From contig WNLJ01000031.1 of NCBI GenBank assembly GCA_017114885.1, forward strand, positions 1-64,000: a stretch of 64,000 bases of DNA. Reading direction: 5' to 3'. Origin of the DNA: Neisseriaceae bacterium PsAf. GTDB taxonomy: Bacteria > Pseudomonadota > Gammaproteobacteria > Burkholderiales > Neisseriaceae. How positions within the stretch are numbered: the stretch's first letter is position 1; every line of letters starts with the position of its first letter. The notes under the pieces are model-generated. The model searched no databases, was not told where the DNA came from, and was given only the letters and a program-made list of their open reading frames with translations. The translations under genes and the position numbers were made by a program. Below are positions 8,439 through 17,699 of the stretch, piece by piece.

Positions 8439-8753
8439 TTAAATACCTTTATGGTTAAATTCTGTTATTTCGTTGATATGAAAAACCACATTTTTAAAGC
8501 CTAACTTAGGTGTTTTTAAAAATCCCTTGGCTAAAATTTTTTGGTTTATTTTATCTTTATATATCAACGCATCATTACCTATTATTTTCGCTACAATATT
8601 CAAAGTGACTTGTCTTAACTGCCCATCTTCCACTTGTTCAGATGTATGACTTAAAAGCAAAGTTAAAATAGGCTTTCCCGCCAATGACATCTTAAAATCT
8701 ATCACTTTTACAATTTCTGCAAGCAATTCAAATTGATTAATAATTATTTCCAA
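8439..8753 (-). CDS. priB: Primosomal replication protein N (PriB)
   Basis: The 104-residue OB-fold protein lies between rpsF and rpsR, the usual place of priB in gamma- and betaproteobacteria. It shows the single-stranded-DNA-binding-like pattern: an N-terminal ILI-type strand, a central basic loop, and a C-terminal [18 protein letters not shown] strand. PriB binds single-stranded DNA and assists PriA in restarting collapsed forks. Sequence conservation in this family is weak, so position supports the call strongly. Confidence 0.9.
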   Translation of the reverse strand: MEIIINQFELLAEIVKVIDFKMSLAGKPILTLLLSHTSEQVEDGQLRQVTLNIVAKIIGNDALIYKDKINQKILAKGFLKTPKLGFKNVVFHINEITEFNHKGI

Positions 8754-8767
8754 TCGGAATCACTTTT

Positions 8768-9115
8768 TTAGTTTGTAGCCAATAAATTCTTAGATTTTTC
8801 TTCTTTCATCATAGGAGAAGGATCAGATACCGCATGATCTAGTTTAGACGTTAGATGTCTTAAAACTGCATCATTAAATTTGAATGCGGTTTCAATCTCT
8901 TCAATAACTGAAGGCTCACATTCTATATTCATTAAAACATAATGAGCTTTATGTAGTTTATTAACAGGATAAGCTAATTGACGACGACCCCAATCTTCAA
9001 GTCGATGGAAAACTCCATTTGATTCTGTAACCAAAGCTTTGTATTTTTCAATCATAGCAGGAACCTGCTCACTTTGATCTGGGTGTACTATAAAAACGAT
9101 TTCATAATGACGCAT
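8768..9115 (-). CDS. rpsF: 30S ribosomal protein S6
   Basis: The 115-residue protein starts [20 protein letters not shown] and has [20 protein letters not shown], both typical of S6. An acidic-lysine tail follows. S6 binds S18 and 16S rRNA in the small subunit. AAGGAG precedes the ATG. It is the first gene of rpsF-priB-rpsR-rplI; the promoter should lie in the 138-bp gap to the OPT gene, where I cannot assign boxes with confidence. Confidence 0.98.
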   Translation of the reverse strand: MRHYEIVFIVHPDQSEQVPAMIEKYKALVTESNGVFHRLEDWGRRQLAYPVNKLHKAHYVLMNIECEPSVIEEIETAFKFNDAVLRHLTSKLDHAVSDPSPMMKEEKSKNLLATN

Positions 9116-9253
9116 GTAATCTCCTTATGGCTATCAATCCTTCTGTTCATGCGATAAACAAAAGGCAAGGTTTTAATAAATTATCAATAAACAAAAAATG
9201 TTTAAGCTAGTGATTGTATTATATTTTAAATACAGCATCAATAGCTTAACATA

Positions 9254-11218
9254 CTAATCTTTGGTAATTTTACGGTAAAAATGAATTAAAACTGAAAAAA
9301 ATACAATAAAAGTTAGGATACTACTCATGTTGCCGCTCCACCAATTTAAAGCAAAAGGTGTCGCACTACCTCCATTATAAACAGAAATTAAAATAGCTAA
9401 AGCCAGCAAAATTCCCATCAAGCTTTCACCAACAATCAAACCAGAAGCAAATAATGTTCCTTTTTTATTGGCTATTTCATATTGTTTTTCATCAGTAATT
9501 TTACGACGAACTAGCCAAGCTAAAAAAGCACCCAAAAAGATAGGAATGTTCACACTCGGTGGTAAATAAATACCCATACCAAAAGCCAAGGGAGGAAAAG
9601 AGTATTTTCCGTGACTAATAGTTCTCAATAACTTATCAAAAAGAATGACACCTAGACCGATAACTATGCCTATATTCAAATCTTTCCAATTCATGTTATG
9701 TGAAAATACACCTTGAGCTAAAATAGCCATTAAAGTTGCTTGTGGTGCATTTAAGGCTGCATTAGGATCCATTCCTTCTCTTGGCATTAATCCATGAAAG
9801 CCATAGGCTAAAAACAACATATTTAATACAGGTGCTAGCACTAAAGCGCCAGCAATACAACCAATAATTAAAACCCACTGTTGCTTAGCTGGTGTTGCAC
9901 CTACTAAATAACCTGTTTTTAAGTCTTGTAAATTGTCATTAGCAATTCCCGCCACACTAACAACAACAGAAGCAGATAATAAAGATAAAGCAATAAAAAA
10001 AGATTTTAAGTTAGGATCCGATAATTCAATACTAAGTTTTGTCGTCACCAACAAAGTCAATGAAATAATTAATACTGTCAAAATAGCAATACTAGAAATT
10101 GGACTAGAAGAAGTTCCTAAAATTCCTGCCATATAACCACAGGTAGCAGAAACTAAAAAACCGATGATGACTGATAACAACACCACGATTAAGATTAAAC
10201 TAATCGTCCAAAAAAATGATAAATTTAATGGTGCAATAATGTGATAAAAACCCAACAAAAGCACAGATGTCAACAAAATAAATAAAAGCAATATATATAT
10301 GGGCGCAATGTCTCTATCCGTATCACCTTTTGTTTGAATATGAGAGGACGGACTATTAAAAGAAACTTTAATACTCTTCAACATAGGGACAAGTAACACA
10401 CACAAAGTCCAAACCGCGCCAATCCCAATGGCACCAACACCCATCATTCGTACTCGAGTACTCCAAATTTCTGTTGCGTACGCTTCTATCGTGGAATATT
10501 GACTAACGTCCATAGGGTTAAAATAAGTCAATATTGGCACAATGACATTCCAATTAATTAAAGTCCCTAAGACCATGACAGTAGCAACACCTATGCCAAT
10601 CAGATAACCTGCTCCAACCAATGCTAACGAAAATCCAAAGGGTAATTGAAAAATTGAGTTCTCAATTCTAAACCAATGAGAAGCAGAATCATTGAGTAAT
10701 TTCAATCCCCCCGTTACAAAAGAGACCATCGCTGCTAAAATTCCTGCAATGGTAATATAACGTACATTTTTACCCTCTTCTCCACCTTCTCCTGCTTTTA
10801 ACATTTCAGCAGCGGCAATACCTTCTGGGTAAGGTAATTCGCTTTGTACAACCAGTACCTTTCTTAATGGAATAGTAAATAAAACACCCAAAATACCACC
10901 ACTAGAACAAATGAGAAAAGTTTGCCAATAATTAAAATCATTCCAATATCCCACCAAAAGCAAGGCGGGCAAAACAAAAATAATAGAAGATAATGTTCCT
11001 GCTGCTGAAGCTTGCGTTTGAACCAAGTTATTTTCTAAAATATTGCTGTCCTTAAAACGCCTCAAAACACTCATAGAAATTACAGCAGCAGGAATAGAAG
11101 AAGCAACCGTTAACCCAACTTTTAGACCTAAATATACATTTGCAGCCATAAAAACCAGAGTAATTAAAAATCCTAATAGAAGTCCTCTTAATGTTAATTC
11201 TTTCATCTGATTATGCAT
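9254..11218 (-). CDS. OPT-family oligopeptide transporter
   Basis: The 654-residue protein has about 15-16 hydrophobic segments. OPT-family signatures include FITLVFMAANVYLGLKVGLT near the start, LPYPEGIAAAEMLKAGEGG near residue 130, and GIANDNLQDLKTGYLVGATP near 430. Prokaryotic OPT proteins are proton-coupled importers of small peptides or metal chelates; the substrate here is not known. GGGGA precedes the ATG. It lies nine bases after scpB on the same strand and so may be co-transcribed with scpB and rbgA. Confidence 0.9.
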   Translation of the reverse strand: MHNQMKELTLRGLLLGFLITLVFMAANVYLGLKVGLTVASSIPAAVISMSVLRRFKDSNILENNLVQTQASAAGTLSSIIFVLPALLLVGYWNDFNYWQTFLICSSGGILGVLFTIPLRKVLVVQSELPYPEGIAAAEMLKAGEGGEEGKNVRYITIAGILAAMVSFVTGGLKLLNDSASHWFRIENSIFQLPFGFSLALVGAGYLIGIGVATVMVLGTLINWNVIVPILTYFNPMDVSQYSTIEAYATEIWSTRVRMMGVGAIGIGAVWTLCVLLVPMLKSIKVSFNSPSSHIQTKGDTDRDIAPIYILLLFILLTSVLLLGFYHIIAPLNLSFFWTISLILIVVLLSVIIGFLVSATCGYMAGILGTSSSPISSIAILTVLIISLTLLVTTKLSIELSDPNLKSFFIALSLLSASVVVSVAGIANDNLQDLKTGYLVGATPAKQQWVLIIGCIAGALVLAPVLNMLFLAYGFHGLMPREGMDPNAALNAPQATLMAILAQGVFSHNMNWKDLNIGIVIGLGVILFDKLLRTISHGKYSFPPLAFGMGIYLPPSVNIPIFLGAFLAWLVRRKITDEKQYEIANKKGTLFASGLIVGESLMGILLALAILISVYNGGSATPFALNWWSGNMSSILTFIVFFSVLIHFYRKITKD

Positions 11219-11226
11219 AAATTCCC

Positions 11227-11775
11227 CTAAGATTCTGCTTGATGGTCAATTAATTTTTCTAATTCTTCTAACGGTGGTAAATCTTGTAATGAATTTAACT
11301 GAAAATCAAGTAAAAATTGCTCAGTTGTTCCCCACAACGCTGGTTTGCCAATAGAATCTTTATAACCTTGGATATCAATCCAGACCCTTTCCGTTAAAAT
11401 TTGCATGATAGAAGTAGAAACACTAACACCCCGAATATTTTCAATTTCAGAGCGTGTTACTGGTTGTTTGTACGCGATAATTGCTAAAGTTTCTAATACC
11501 GCTTTCGAATATTTAGGGTTTTTTTCTTCTTGCAGATGTGGAATTTTCTCAAAAAAATCAGCTGTAACAATAAATCTCCACTGATTTTGTTGGTTGATTA
11601 GGCTAAGCCCTCTATTTTTCCACCTATTTTGTAAATTATTTAATAACTGATTTAATTCCATCTCAGTTAACAGAGGATCAAATAAATTTTGAAGCTCTCG
11701 TTCCGTTAAATATTCATCTGCAGTCAATAAAGCAGCTTCGATGAGTGCCTCTTGCCTAGAAAATACGTCATCCAT
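11227..11775 (-). CDS. scpB: Segregation and condensation protein B
   Basis: The 182-residue protein carries two winged-helix modules. Its ScpB motifs are SKAVLETLAIIAYKQPVTRS and EIENIRGVSVST, then DSIGKPALWGTTEQFLLDF. ScpB is the kleisin-associated subunit of the SMC-ScpA-ScpB complex that compacts and separates chromosomes. No scpA or smc gene is in the window. The gene sits between rbgA and the OPT transporter with small gaps. Confidence 0.93.
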   Translation of the reverse strand: MDDVFSRQEALIEAALLTADEYLTERELQNLFDPLLTEMELNQLLNNLQNRWKNRGLSLINQQNQWRFIVTADFFEKIPHLQEEKNPKYSKAVLETLAIIAYKQPVTRSEIENIRGVSVSTSIMQILTERVWIDIQGYKDSIGKPALWGTTEQFLLDFQLNSLQDLPPLEELEKLIDHQAES

Positions 11776-11803
11776 GTTAATTAATATAATACCCTTATTA
11801 TTT

Positions 11804-12718
11804 TTATTTTGAACTTCTTTTTTCTTCTTTAATACGCTGTTTTTCTTCTTCTCGTTGCAAGGCTAAATTTTTCCATATCAACCACTCTTCTGGTTTTTCT
11901 AAAGAAATTTTACCCATTCGCCCTGTTCTAAAATCTTGAATAACAGTCTCAGAAATTTTTTGATAATCAATATAACCTTTAGATAAAATAGCCCCTCTTT
12001 TTTGTGCCAATAAAGTTAGTAATTCATCACTAGAAATATCTTTATTTAGCTCATCTAACCGGTATCTTGTTGATAACTCTTCCAAGTAATAAAGTTTTAA
12101 ATAATCTAATAAATGTAAAGCAACTTCCTCATCATTATAGGCATTCCTACCTACTGAACCAGCTGCTGCCAACCGATATCCGCTTTCAGGCACAATGATT
12201 TTTTCCCACAACATGCCTGGTGTGTCATATAACCATATATCATCCGCTAAAACAAGTCTCTGCTCATCTTTAGTGACGCCTGCTTCATTGCCTGTTTTTG
12301 TCACTTTACGTCCCAATAAGTTATTAATTAAAGAAGATTTACCCACATTAGGCACACCACAAATCATTATGCGTAAAGGCTTATCCATGCCTTTACGATT
12401 AGGTACTAAATATCTACTTTTTTCAATAATTTTTTTATTTTTATTGGAATGATTAGAAGTAATGGCCAATGCCTGTGTATTTTCTTGAGTGTTAAAATAA
12501 CTTAACCATTCTTCTGTAACCCTAGAATCAGCTAAATCTGCTTTATTAAGCAATTTAAGTTTGGCTTTCCCTTGAGAAAGATTATCTAACAGAGGACTAA
12601 CTGAAGATGCTGGTAATCTAGCATCTAAAACTTCAATGACGACATCTATGCTCTTTAATCGATTTTGTATCGCTTTTTTGGCCTTGTACATATGACCAGG
12701 AAACCATTGTATATGCAT
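11804..12718 (-). CDS. rbgA: Ribosome biogenesis GTPase RbgA/YlqF
   Basis: The 304-residue protein begins IQWFPGHMYKAKKAI, the YlqF/RbgA hallmark. It shows a circularly permuted GTPase order: G4 LLNKADLAD near residue 57 comes before G1 GVPNVGKSSLI near 120 and the DTPGMLW motif. RbgA-type GTPases act in late assembly of the large ribosomal subunit. The C-terminal part is helical and lysine-rich. It starts right after rapZ and is followed by scpB. Confidence 0.92.
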   Translation of the reverse strand: MHIQWFPGHMYKAKKAIQNRLKSIDVVIEVLDARLPASSVSPLLDNLSQGKAKLKLLNKADLADSRVTEEWLSYFNTQENTQALAITSNHSNKNKKIIEKSRYLVPNRKGMDKPLRIMICGVPNVGKSSLINNLLGRKVTKTGNEAGVTKDEQRLVLADDIWLYDTPGMLWEKIIVPESGYRLAAAGSVGRNAYNDEEVALHLLDYLKLYYLEELSTRYRLDELNKDISSDELLTLLAQKRGAILSKGYIDYQKISETVIQDFRTGRMGKISLEKPEEWLIWKNLALQREEEKQRIKEEKRSSK

Positions 12719-12721
12719 AAA

Positions 12722-13567
12722 TTATTTATAATCCAATTGTCTATGTCGAACCAAAACCGAGTACTGCTGAGAAAAATATCTGGCTAATTGTTCTACTACA
12801 TATACAGAACGATGAACGCCTCCTGTACATCCAATAGCAACTGTAAGCGTAGTTCGACTATTATTTTTAAAAGAAGGTATCCAAATATCAAGAAAATTAG
12901 AAATACTTTTAATCATCTGATCAACTTCTGGGAACTGCTCAAAAAAACTCTTAATTTTATCATCATAGCCAACCAAATCTCTTAAATTAATAGAGTAATA
13001 AGGATTGGGTAAACAGCGTATATCGAAGATATAATCAGCATCAAGAGGCACCCCGAACTTAAAACCAAACGATTCAAAAATTAAGCGAAAAGGTTTGCCT
13101 GTCAAGCCGACCCAATCTTGTATCCATTTTCTTAAATTTTGTACATGCATGTAGGAAGTATCTAAAACCAATGCTTCCTCTCGAATTGGCCCTAGTAATA
13201 TTCTCTCTTCTTGAATGGCATCTTTTAATGAGTGGCTATCGTCTTGCAAGGGATGAGCTCTACGTGTTTCTGAATATCGTCTAATTAAAATATCATCACG
13301 TGCATCAAAAAACAAAATATTTAAAATATCTTCTTTATGTTGTACCCGAGCTAAAATGTTTTTTAATTCATGAAATTTGGTTTTAGAACGAGAGTCAATG
13401 CTAACGGCTAATTTATCTACCATCCCTTGTTGACGGTGCCAATCAACTAAATTTTCTAATAACTCGGGTGGTAAGTTATCCACACAGTAAAAACCCAAGT
13501 CTTCCAATGACTTTAGTGCAATGGATTTGCCTGAACCTGAAACACCACTGACTAAAATCAAATTCAT
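12722..13567 (-). CDS. rapZ: RNase adapter protein RapZ
   Basis: The 281-residue protein has a P-loop (LVSGVSGSGKSIAL), then GFYCVDNLPPELL, and a C-terminal domain with SFGFKFGVPLDADYIFD and GCTGGVHRSV, all diagnostic of RapZ (formerly YvcJ family). In E. coli it controls amino-sugar synthesis by guiding RNase E to the small RNA GlmZ and binds glucosamine-6-phosphate. Whether the small RNA partner exists here is unknown. It lies between hisA and rbgA, with gaps of 11 and 3 bp. Confidence 0.95.
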   Translation of the reverse strand: MNLILVSGVSGSGKSIALKSLEDLGFYCVDNLPPELLENLVDWHRQQGMVDKLAVSIDSRSKTKFHELKNILARVQHKEDILNILFFDARDDILIRRYSETRRAHPLQDDSHSLKDAIQEERILLGPIREEALVLDTSYMHVQNLRKWIQDWVGLTGKPFRLIFESFGFKFGVPLDADYIFDIRCLPNPYYSINLRDLVGYDDKIKSFFEQFPEVDQMIKSISNFLDIWIPSFKNNSRTTLTVAIGCTGGVHRSVYVVEQLARYFSQQYSVLVRHRQLDYK

Positions 13568-13578
13568 ATTATTAACCT

Positions 13579-14319
13579 TTATTCAAAAAAAGAATCAGCT
13601 AACTCTTGGGCCTTCTTAAAATCTAACGTCCCTTCATAGATCGCTCTACCTGTAATCACTCCTAATATACCCTCTTTTGCCACTTGGCATAATGTTTCAA
13701 CATCCTGCATATCTTTCAAACCACCTGAGGCAATTACTGGTATCTCAATATTTCTTGCTAAATCAAGCGTGGCATCAACATTAACACCTGACAACATTCC
13801 GTCACATCCTATATCAGTATAAATAATACTTGAAACGCCATAATCTTCAAATTCTAAAGCTAAATCAATGGCTTTTTTATTACTTGTTTTCGCCCAGCCT
13901 TCAGTTGCTACCCAACCATCTTTTGCATCAATGCCAACAATTATTTGACCTGGAAATTTAGTACAAGCCTCTTTGACTAAATTTGGATTAGTAACGGCTG
14001 CTGTCCCAATAATAACGTAATCTAATCCCAGAGTTAATAAATGTTCAATTGTATCTAAATTTCGAATGCCACCACCTAATTGTACTGGAATTTTTTTATC
14101 TATTGCTGTGATAATTTCTGTAATAGCATCTAAATTAACTAGTTTTCCAGCAAAAGCACCGTTCAGATCAACTAGATGTAATCGTTTTGCTCCCTGATTT
14201 AGCCAATGCAATGCTGTTTGAGCCGGCTTGTCTGAAAAAACAGTAGCTTCATCCATTAGGCCTTGTTTTAATCGCACACACTGACCATCTTTTAAATCAA
14301 TTGCTGGAATAACAATCAT
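13579..14319 (-). CDS. hisA: HisA isomerase of histidine biosynthesis
   Basis: The 246-residue beta/alpha-barrel protein begins [18 protein letters not shown] with the catalytic aspartate near residue 8. The second catalytic aspartate is in VGIDAKDGW near 130, followed by [12 protein letters not shown]. It converts ProFAR to PRFAR, the fourth step of histidine synthesis. No other his gene is in the window, so the pathway is split across the chromosome. It follows pqiC by 13 bp. Confidence 0.96.
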   Translation of the reverse strand: MIVIPAIDLKDGQCVRLKQGLMDEATVFSDKPAQTALHWLNQGAKRLHLVDLNGAFAGKLVNLDAITEIITAIDKKIPVQLGGGIRNLDTIEHLLTLGLDYVIIGTAAVTNPNLVKEACTKFPGQIIVGIDAKDGWVATEGWAKTSNKKAIDLALEFEDYGVSSIIYTDIGCDGMLSGVNVDATLDLARNIEIPVIASGGLKDMQDVETLCQVAKEGILGVITGRAIYEGTLDFKKAQELADSFFE

Positions 14320-14332
14320 ATGAATTTACACC

Positions 14333-14890
14333 TTAAAAAAATATATAGATTTTATTAGCCACTTGCATCAGTGCATCGTCTAAGGCTTCTAGCATTCCTT
14401 GATAGCCATGAGTTTTTTGCAAGGCTGTTTCTTTAAATGCAAGTGCATTTTTAATTTTATCTTGAGCATCTAATAACTTAGCATGCCCTGCCACTTCAAC
14501 AGTACCATCTAAATTTACTTGAAATCTATCAATAACAATTTCTAATCTTTCTGAAGCATTCGGATTTGGATAAATGGAAAAAGCATAACTATTACTCATA
14601 CCCAACTGATTAAGTTTATTAGAAATATTACTTTGGATAGCTTTTGATAAGCTTTCTGCCCATAAATGATTGGTTGTCAAATGAATTGAATTAGTATTTT
14701 TTTCTCCAATGGCAATAGACGAAGAAGACAAATAATCAGCAGTGTTAACGGTTACTTCAACCGCATTATTAATTTGCAACGGTGGTATAAAATCACTATT
14801 GGGTAAATAATAATATTGTGTATTAATTGCATTAGAAGCACAGGCATTCAAAAACAATATTAAACAAAATGCAATAATATAACGTCTCAT
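14333..14890 (-). CDS. pqiC: PqiC outer-membrane lipoprotein
   Basis: The 185-residue protein has a short signal peptide with lipobox LNAC near residue 16, and then a PqiC (DUF330) domain with YYYLPNSD near the start. PqiC is the outer-membrane lipoprotein of the PqiABC complex, which is thought to carry lipids across the periplasm. Its ATG overlaps the end of pqiB by four bases, so the three genes are translated as a unit. Confidence 0.88.
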   Translation of the reverse strand: MRRYIIAFCLILFLNACASNAINTQYYYLPNSDFIPPLQINNAVEVTVNTADYLSSSSIAIGEKNTNSIHLTTNHLWAESLSKAIQSNISNKLNQLGMSNSYAFSIYPNPNASERLEIVIDRFQVNLDGTVEVAGHAKLLDAQDKIKNALAFKETALQKTHGYQGMLEALDDALMQVANKIYIFF

Positions 14891-16467
14891 TGTACTCTCG
14901 CTTTAGGAATAGGATCTTTCTTGTTATAGTTAAATATTAAAGAACTCGGTTGTTCATTTATTTTACGAGATAATTGATCCAAATTTTGTATTAAATTATT
15001 TAAATCTTTATAAATTTTAGAATCTGGTGAAATACTCTTTAAAGTATTATCAAGTTCTTTCATGGTATTATTTAGATTATTGATAAATTTACCATTATCC
15101 AAATCAGCAGCAATATTTTTGACTGAACCTAATGTTGACTTTAATTCATCTAAATTTTGATTTAATTTAGTAATCGTCTTATCTAGAGGTAGATTTTGAA
15201 TTTTCACCAATACCTCATTCACATTCTCTAGTAAGCTATCTATGCCAGAAAGTGTTGTAGGAATGACAGGATAATTCTGGTACTGTTTTCGCGGAAAAAT
15301 AGGATGATCCGTAGCCGTTTTCTCATATAGATAAATATACTTTCCTCCAGTAATTAAACTATCCGAAGTAATCGTGGCTACTAAGCCATTTTGAATGGCT
15401 TTTTGTAACTCTGCTTTAAAACCCGCATATTCTGAGTCTAGCGATTCAGGATTAATATAGAATAAAATTGGAATTGCTTTTGTTTTGAATATATTTTTCT
15501 TATCACCCTCTGCATAGTAAGGCGCTTGTGCTACTTTTCCAACTTTAATACCTTTATATTCAACCACAGAACCTAGAACTAAATTCCTAATATCTTGATC
15601 AAAAAAACCAACTAAATAAATAGCATTATCTGGAATATTCATAGGAATATCGGCTTCATCACTGTATAAAGTAAATTCATAATCTTCATCAATCGCTTCT
15701 CCTTTATCCATTCCTTCTGGTTCACTAAAAGAAATGGAACCAACCAAATTATCAAAACTCAATCCTTTAATTTTTAGTTCACCTCCTCTACTGTCTAAGG
15801 ACACACCAAAAGTAACCCAAAAATTAACATTTTTACCCAATAATTCATCATTAGGAGAAGAAATAAAAATTTGATAATTGGTTGTTTTAGTTACAGGATC
15901 AAAATAAGAGTATTCAACCGTTCCTACTTGAATTCCTTTATAAAGAATAGCACTCCCTGCTCCTAACAAAGCATCATTCCCTTTTCCTACTAATTTAACA
16001 ATAGTGCCTTGGCTTTGGTAAGACATTAAAGGAGGTCTATCGTAAACAACAAATTCATTTTTCTTATTTTTACTTGTACCCGGCATGATTTCAATATATG
16101 AACCTGAAATTAAGGTAGATAAGCCCGATACACCACTCTTTGCAATAACTGGCTTCACAACCCAATATTGAGCATCCTCTGCAAGTAGTTGTTTATTATC
16201 ACTATTAATATAGGCCTTCATAACAACACTTTTGCTATCAGGTGTTAATTTAATGCTTTTAATCTTACCCACTTCTACATTTAAAACTTTTAAGACTGTA
16301 TTATCAACTTTTAATCCATCCGCATTAGAAATATATAAAGTAACCGACTCTCCCAAAGATTTATAATAATCATATGAGAGCCAAAGCCCAGTAATAATTG
16401 CTACAATGGGTATAAACCATACTACTGAAATCATTGAAATTTTAGAATTTTTAACAGCCATGTTCAT
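14887..16467 (-). CDS. pqiB: PqiB, MCE-domain lipid transport protein
   Basis: The 526-residue protein has one N-terminal membrane helix (about 9-30) and three MCE domains, starting near residues 38, 153 and 270 and marked by VLNVEVGKIKSIKL, YKGIQVGTVEYSYF and YKGIKVGKVAQAPY. A long coiled-coil C-terminus (about 415-510) follows. In E. coli PqiB forms a hexameric needle that spans the periplasm. It lies between pqiA and pqiC with four-base overlaps at both ends. Confidence 0.95.
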   Translation of the reverse strand: MNMAVKNSKISMISVVWFIPIVAIITGLWLSYDYYKSLGESVTLYISNADGLKVDNTVLKVLNVEVGKIKSIKLTPDSKSVVMKAYINSDNKQLLAEDAQYWVVKPVIAKSGVSGLSTLISGSYIEIMPGTSKNKKNEFVVYDRPPLMSYQSQGTIVKLVGKGNDALLGAGSAILYKGIQVGTVEYSYFDPVTKTTNYQIFISSPNDELLGKNVNFWVTFGVSLDSRGGELKIKGLSFDNLVGSISFSEPEGMDKGEAIDEDYEFTLYSDEADIPMNIPDNAIYLVGFFDQDIRNLVLGSVVEYKGIKVGKVAQAPYYAEGDKKNIFKTKAIPILFYINPESLDSEYAGFKAELQKAIQNGLVATITSDSLITGGKYIYLYEKTATDHPIFPRKQYQNYPVIPTTLSGIDSLLENVNEVLVKIQNLPLDKTITKLNQNLDELKSTLGSVKNIAADLDNGKFINNLNNTMKELDNTLKSISPDSKIYKDLNNLIQNLDQLSRKINEQPSSLIFNYNKKDPIPKARVQ

Positions 16468-17699
16468 TCCATTTTGTATTCGTTATCATATTCATCATCC
16501 ATCCACAACAAACGGGTATCAATAATACTTGTGGCTAACATCGTTATCACCACCACAAGACAAAAGTATATAATTGCTAGACCTGGTAGAATAGACACTA
16601 CTCGAGAAGTAAAAAGTGATGTTATTAACATGATAACAAAAACGTCAATCATTGACCATCTACCTATTCTTTCAATTGCCACATAGCACCTAGTCAGATT
16701 TTTAGGAGACAGCACTTTTTTATAACTAATCGCTAATAAAATAATAAATAAAATAAAAATCTTAGCGATTGGAATTAAAAAACTGGCAATGAATATCACA
16801 CTAGAAATTAAATAGTCTCCTGAATTCCAAATTTCTGTAATCCCCTCCAATATGGTACTGGCATAATGAAACCCTATTCCATCAGTTATCATCATCGGAT
16901 AAACATTAGCGGGGACATAAAATATAACCGCAGTCATCAATAATGCCCAAGAAAAATGAATCTTTAATCTTGCTTCTTGCTTAATTTCCATATTCGATTG
17001 CTTTTTGAATGGCGTGGTTTTGCCTTCTAAATTTAAAATCTTTTCTCGTAACCAATAATCAGAAATTGACAATACAATTCTCACTAAAAATATAGAATAA
17101 CCAAACAACGTCACCATGGTGTAACCAAAATGAACACTAGCTAATGCTCTAATTTTTACTAAAGCGACAATAACGGATATGAAAAAAATATCAACCATTA
17201 TCCATGGTCTTAGTCTACCTAAAACATAGGCTACCTCTTTTATTTTAAACCATCTTCTTTGTAAAAGTAGTCCTGAATAAACATATAATGTAGCCGTGAT
17301 AAAAATCAAGGGAGTAATTAATACGAATAATATAAAAACAAAAGACAAAAAAACAAAACCTTGGGAACTTAAGTACTCAAAAATGCCTAATATAGAAATA
17401 CTTGTCGTATCTTCTATCATAGGAATAACCACACTTAACAAAGGGAAAGTTAGAGAAAGCAAAAAAGCAAATAATGCTAAAAGGCCATAAATAATAGGAG
17501 TTGTTACTGGATTTTCTTCAATGCGGATAAGTACTTGTTGACATTGTGGACAATTTACTTGTTCCCCTGGGTGCACATCTTCTATATCAAATTCAGCATT
17601 ACAAAAATGACACACCATTTCCCTAGCTGAGATACTATTATCTCTAGCTTCGTCAATATTTTCTATATAAATATCTGTTTCGGTGTTTGTATTATTCAC
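16464..17699 (-). CDS. pqiA: PqiA inner-membrane protein
   Basis: The 411-residue protein has an N-terminal zinc-ribbon-like region (CHFCNAEF near 30 and CPQC near 51) and two PqiA domains with four hydrophobic helices each. PqiA is the inner-membrane partner of the PqiB lipid-transfer needle. The start is GTG at 17699, overlapping the last eight bases of the RNB nuclease gene; this unusual overlap implies coupled translation. The second PqiA domain has no visible CxxC pair. Confidence 0.93.
   Translation of the reverse strand: MNNTNTETDIYIENIDEARDNSISAREMVCHFCNAEFDIEDVHPGEQVNCPQCQQVLIRIEENPVTTPIIYGLLALFAFLLSLTFPLLSVVIPMIEDTTSISILGIFEYLSSQGFVFLSFVFILFVLITPLIFITATLYVYSGLLLQRRWFKIKEVAYVLGRLRPWIMVDIFFISVIVALVKIRALASVHFGYTMVTLFGYSIFLVRIVLSISDYWLREKILNLEGKTTPFKKQSNMEIKQEARLKIHFSWALLMTAVIFYVPANVYPMMITDGIGFHYASTILEGITEIWNSGDYLISSVIFIASFLIPIAKIFILFIILLAISYKKVLSPKNLTRCYVAIERIGRWSMIDVFVIMLITSLFTSRVVSILPGLAIIYFCLVVVITMLATSIIDTRLLWMDDEYDNEYKME

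Noticed and set aside
13473-13486. TTATCCACA, a perfect DnaA box, inside rapZ
   Set aside because: It is a single copy inside a conserved coding stretch (VDNLPPE) far from dnaA; chance is the simplest reading.
17226-17240. AGGCTACCT resembling another neisserial uptake dialect
   Set aside because: Only a partial match inside pqiA, with no further copies noticed.
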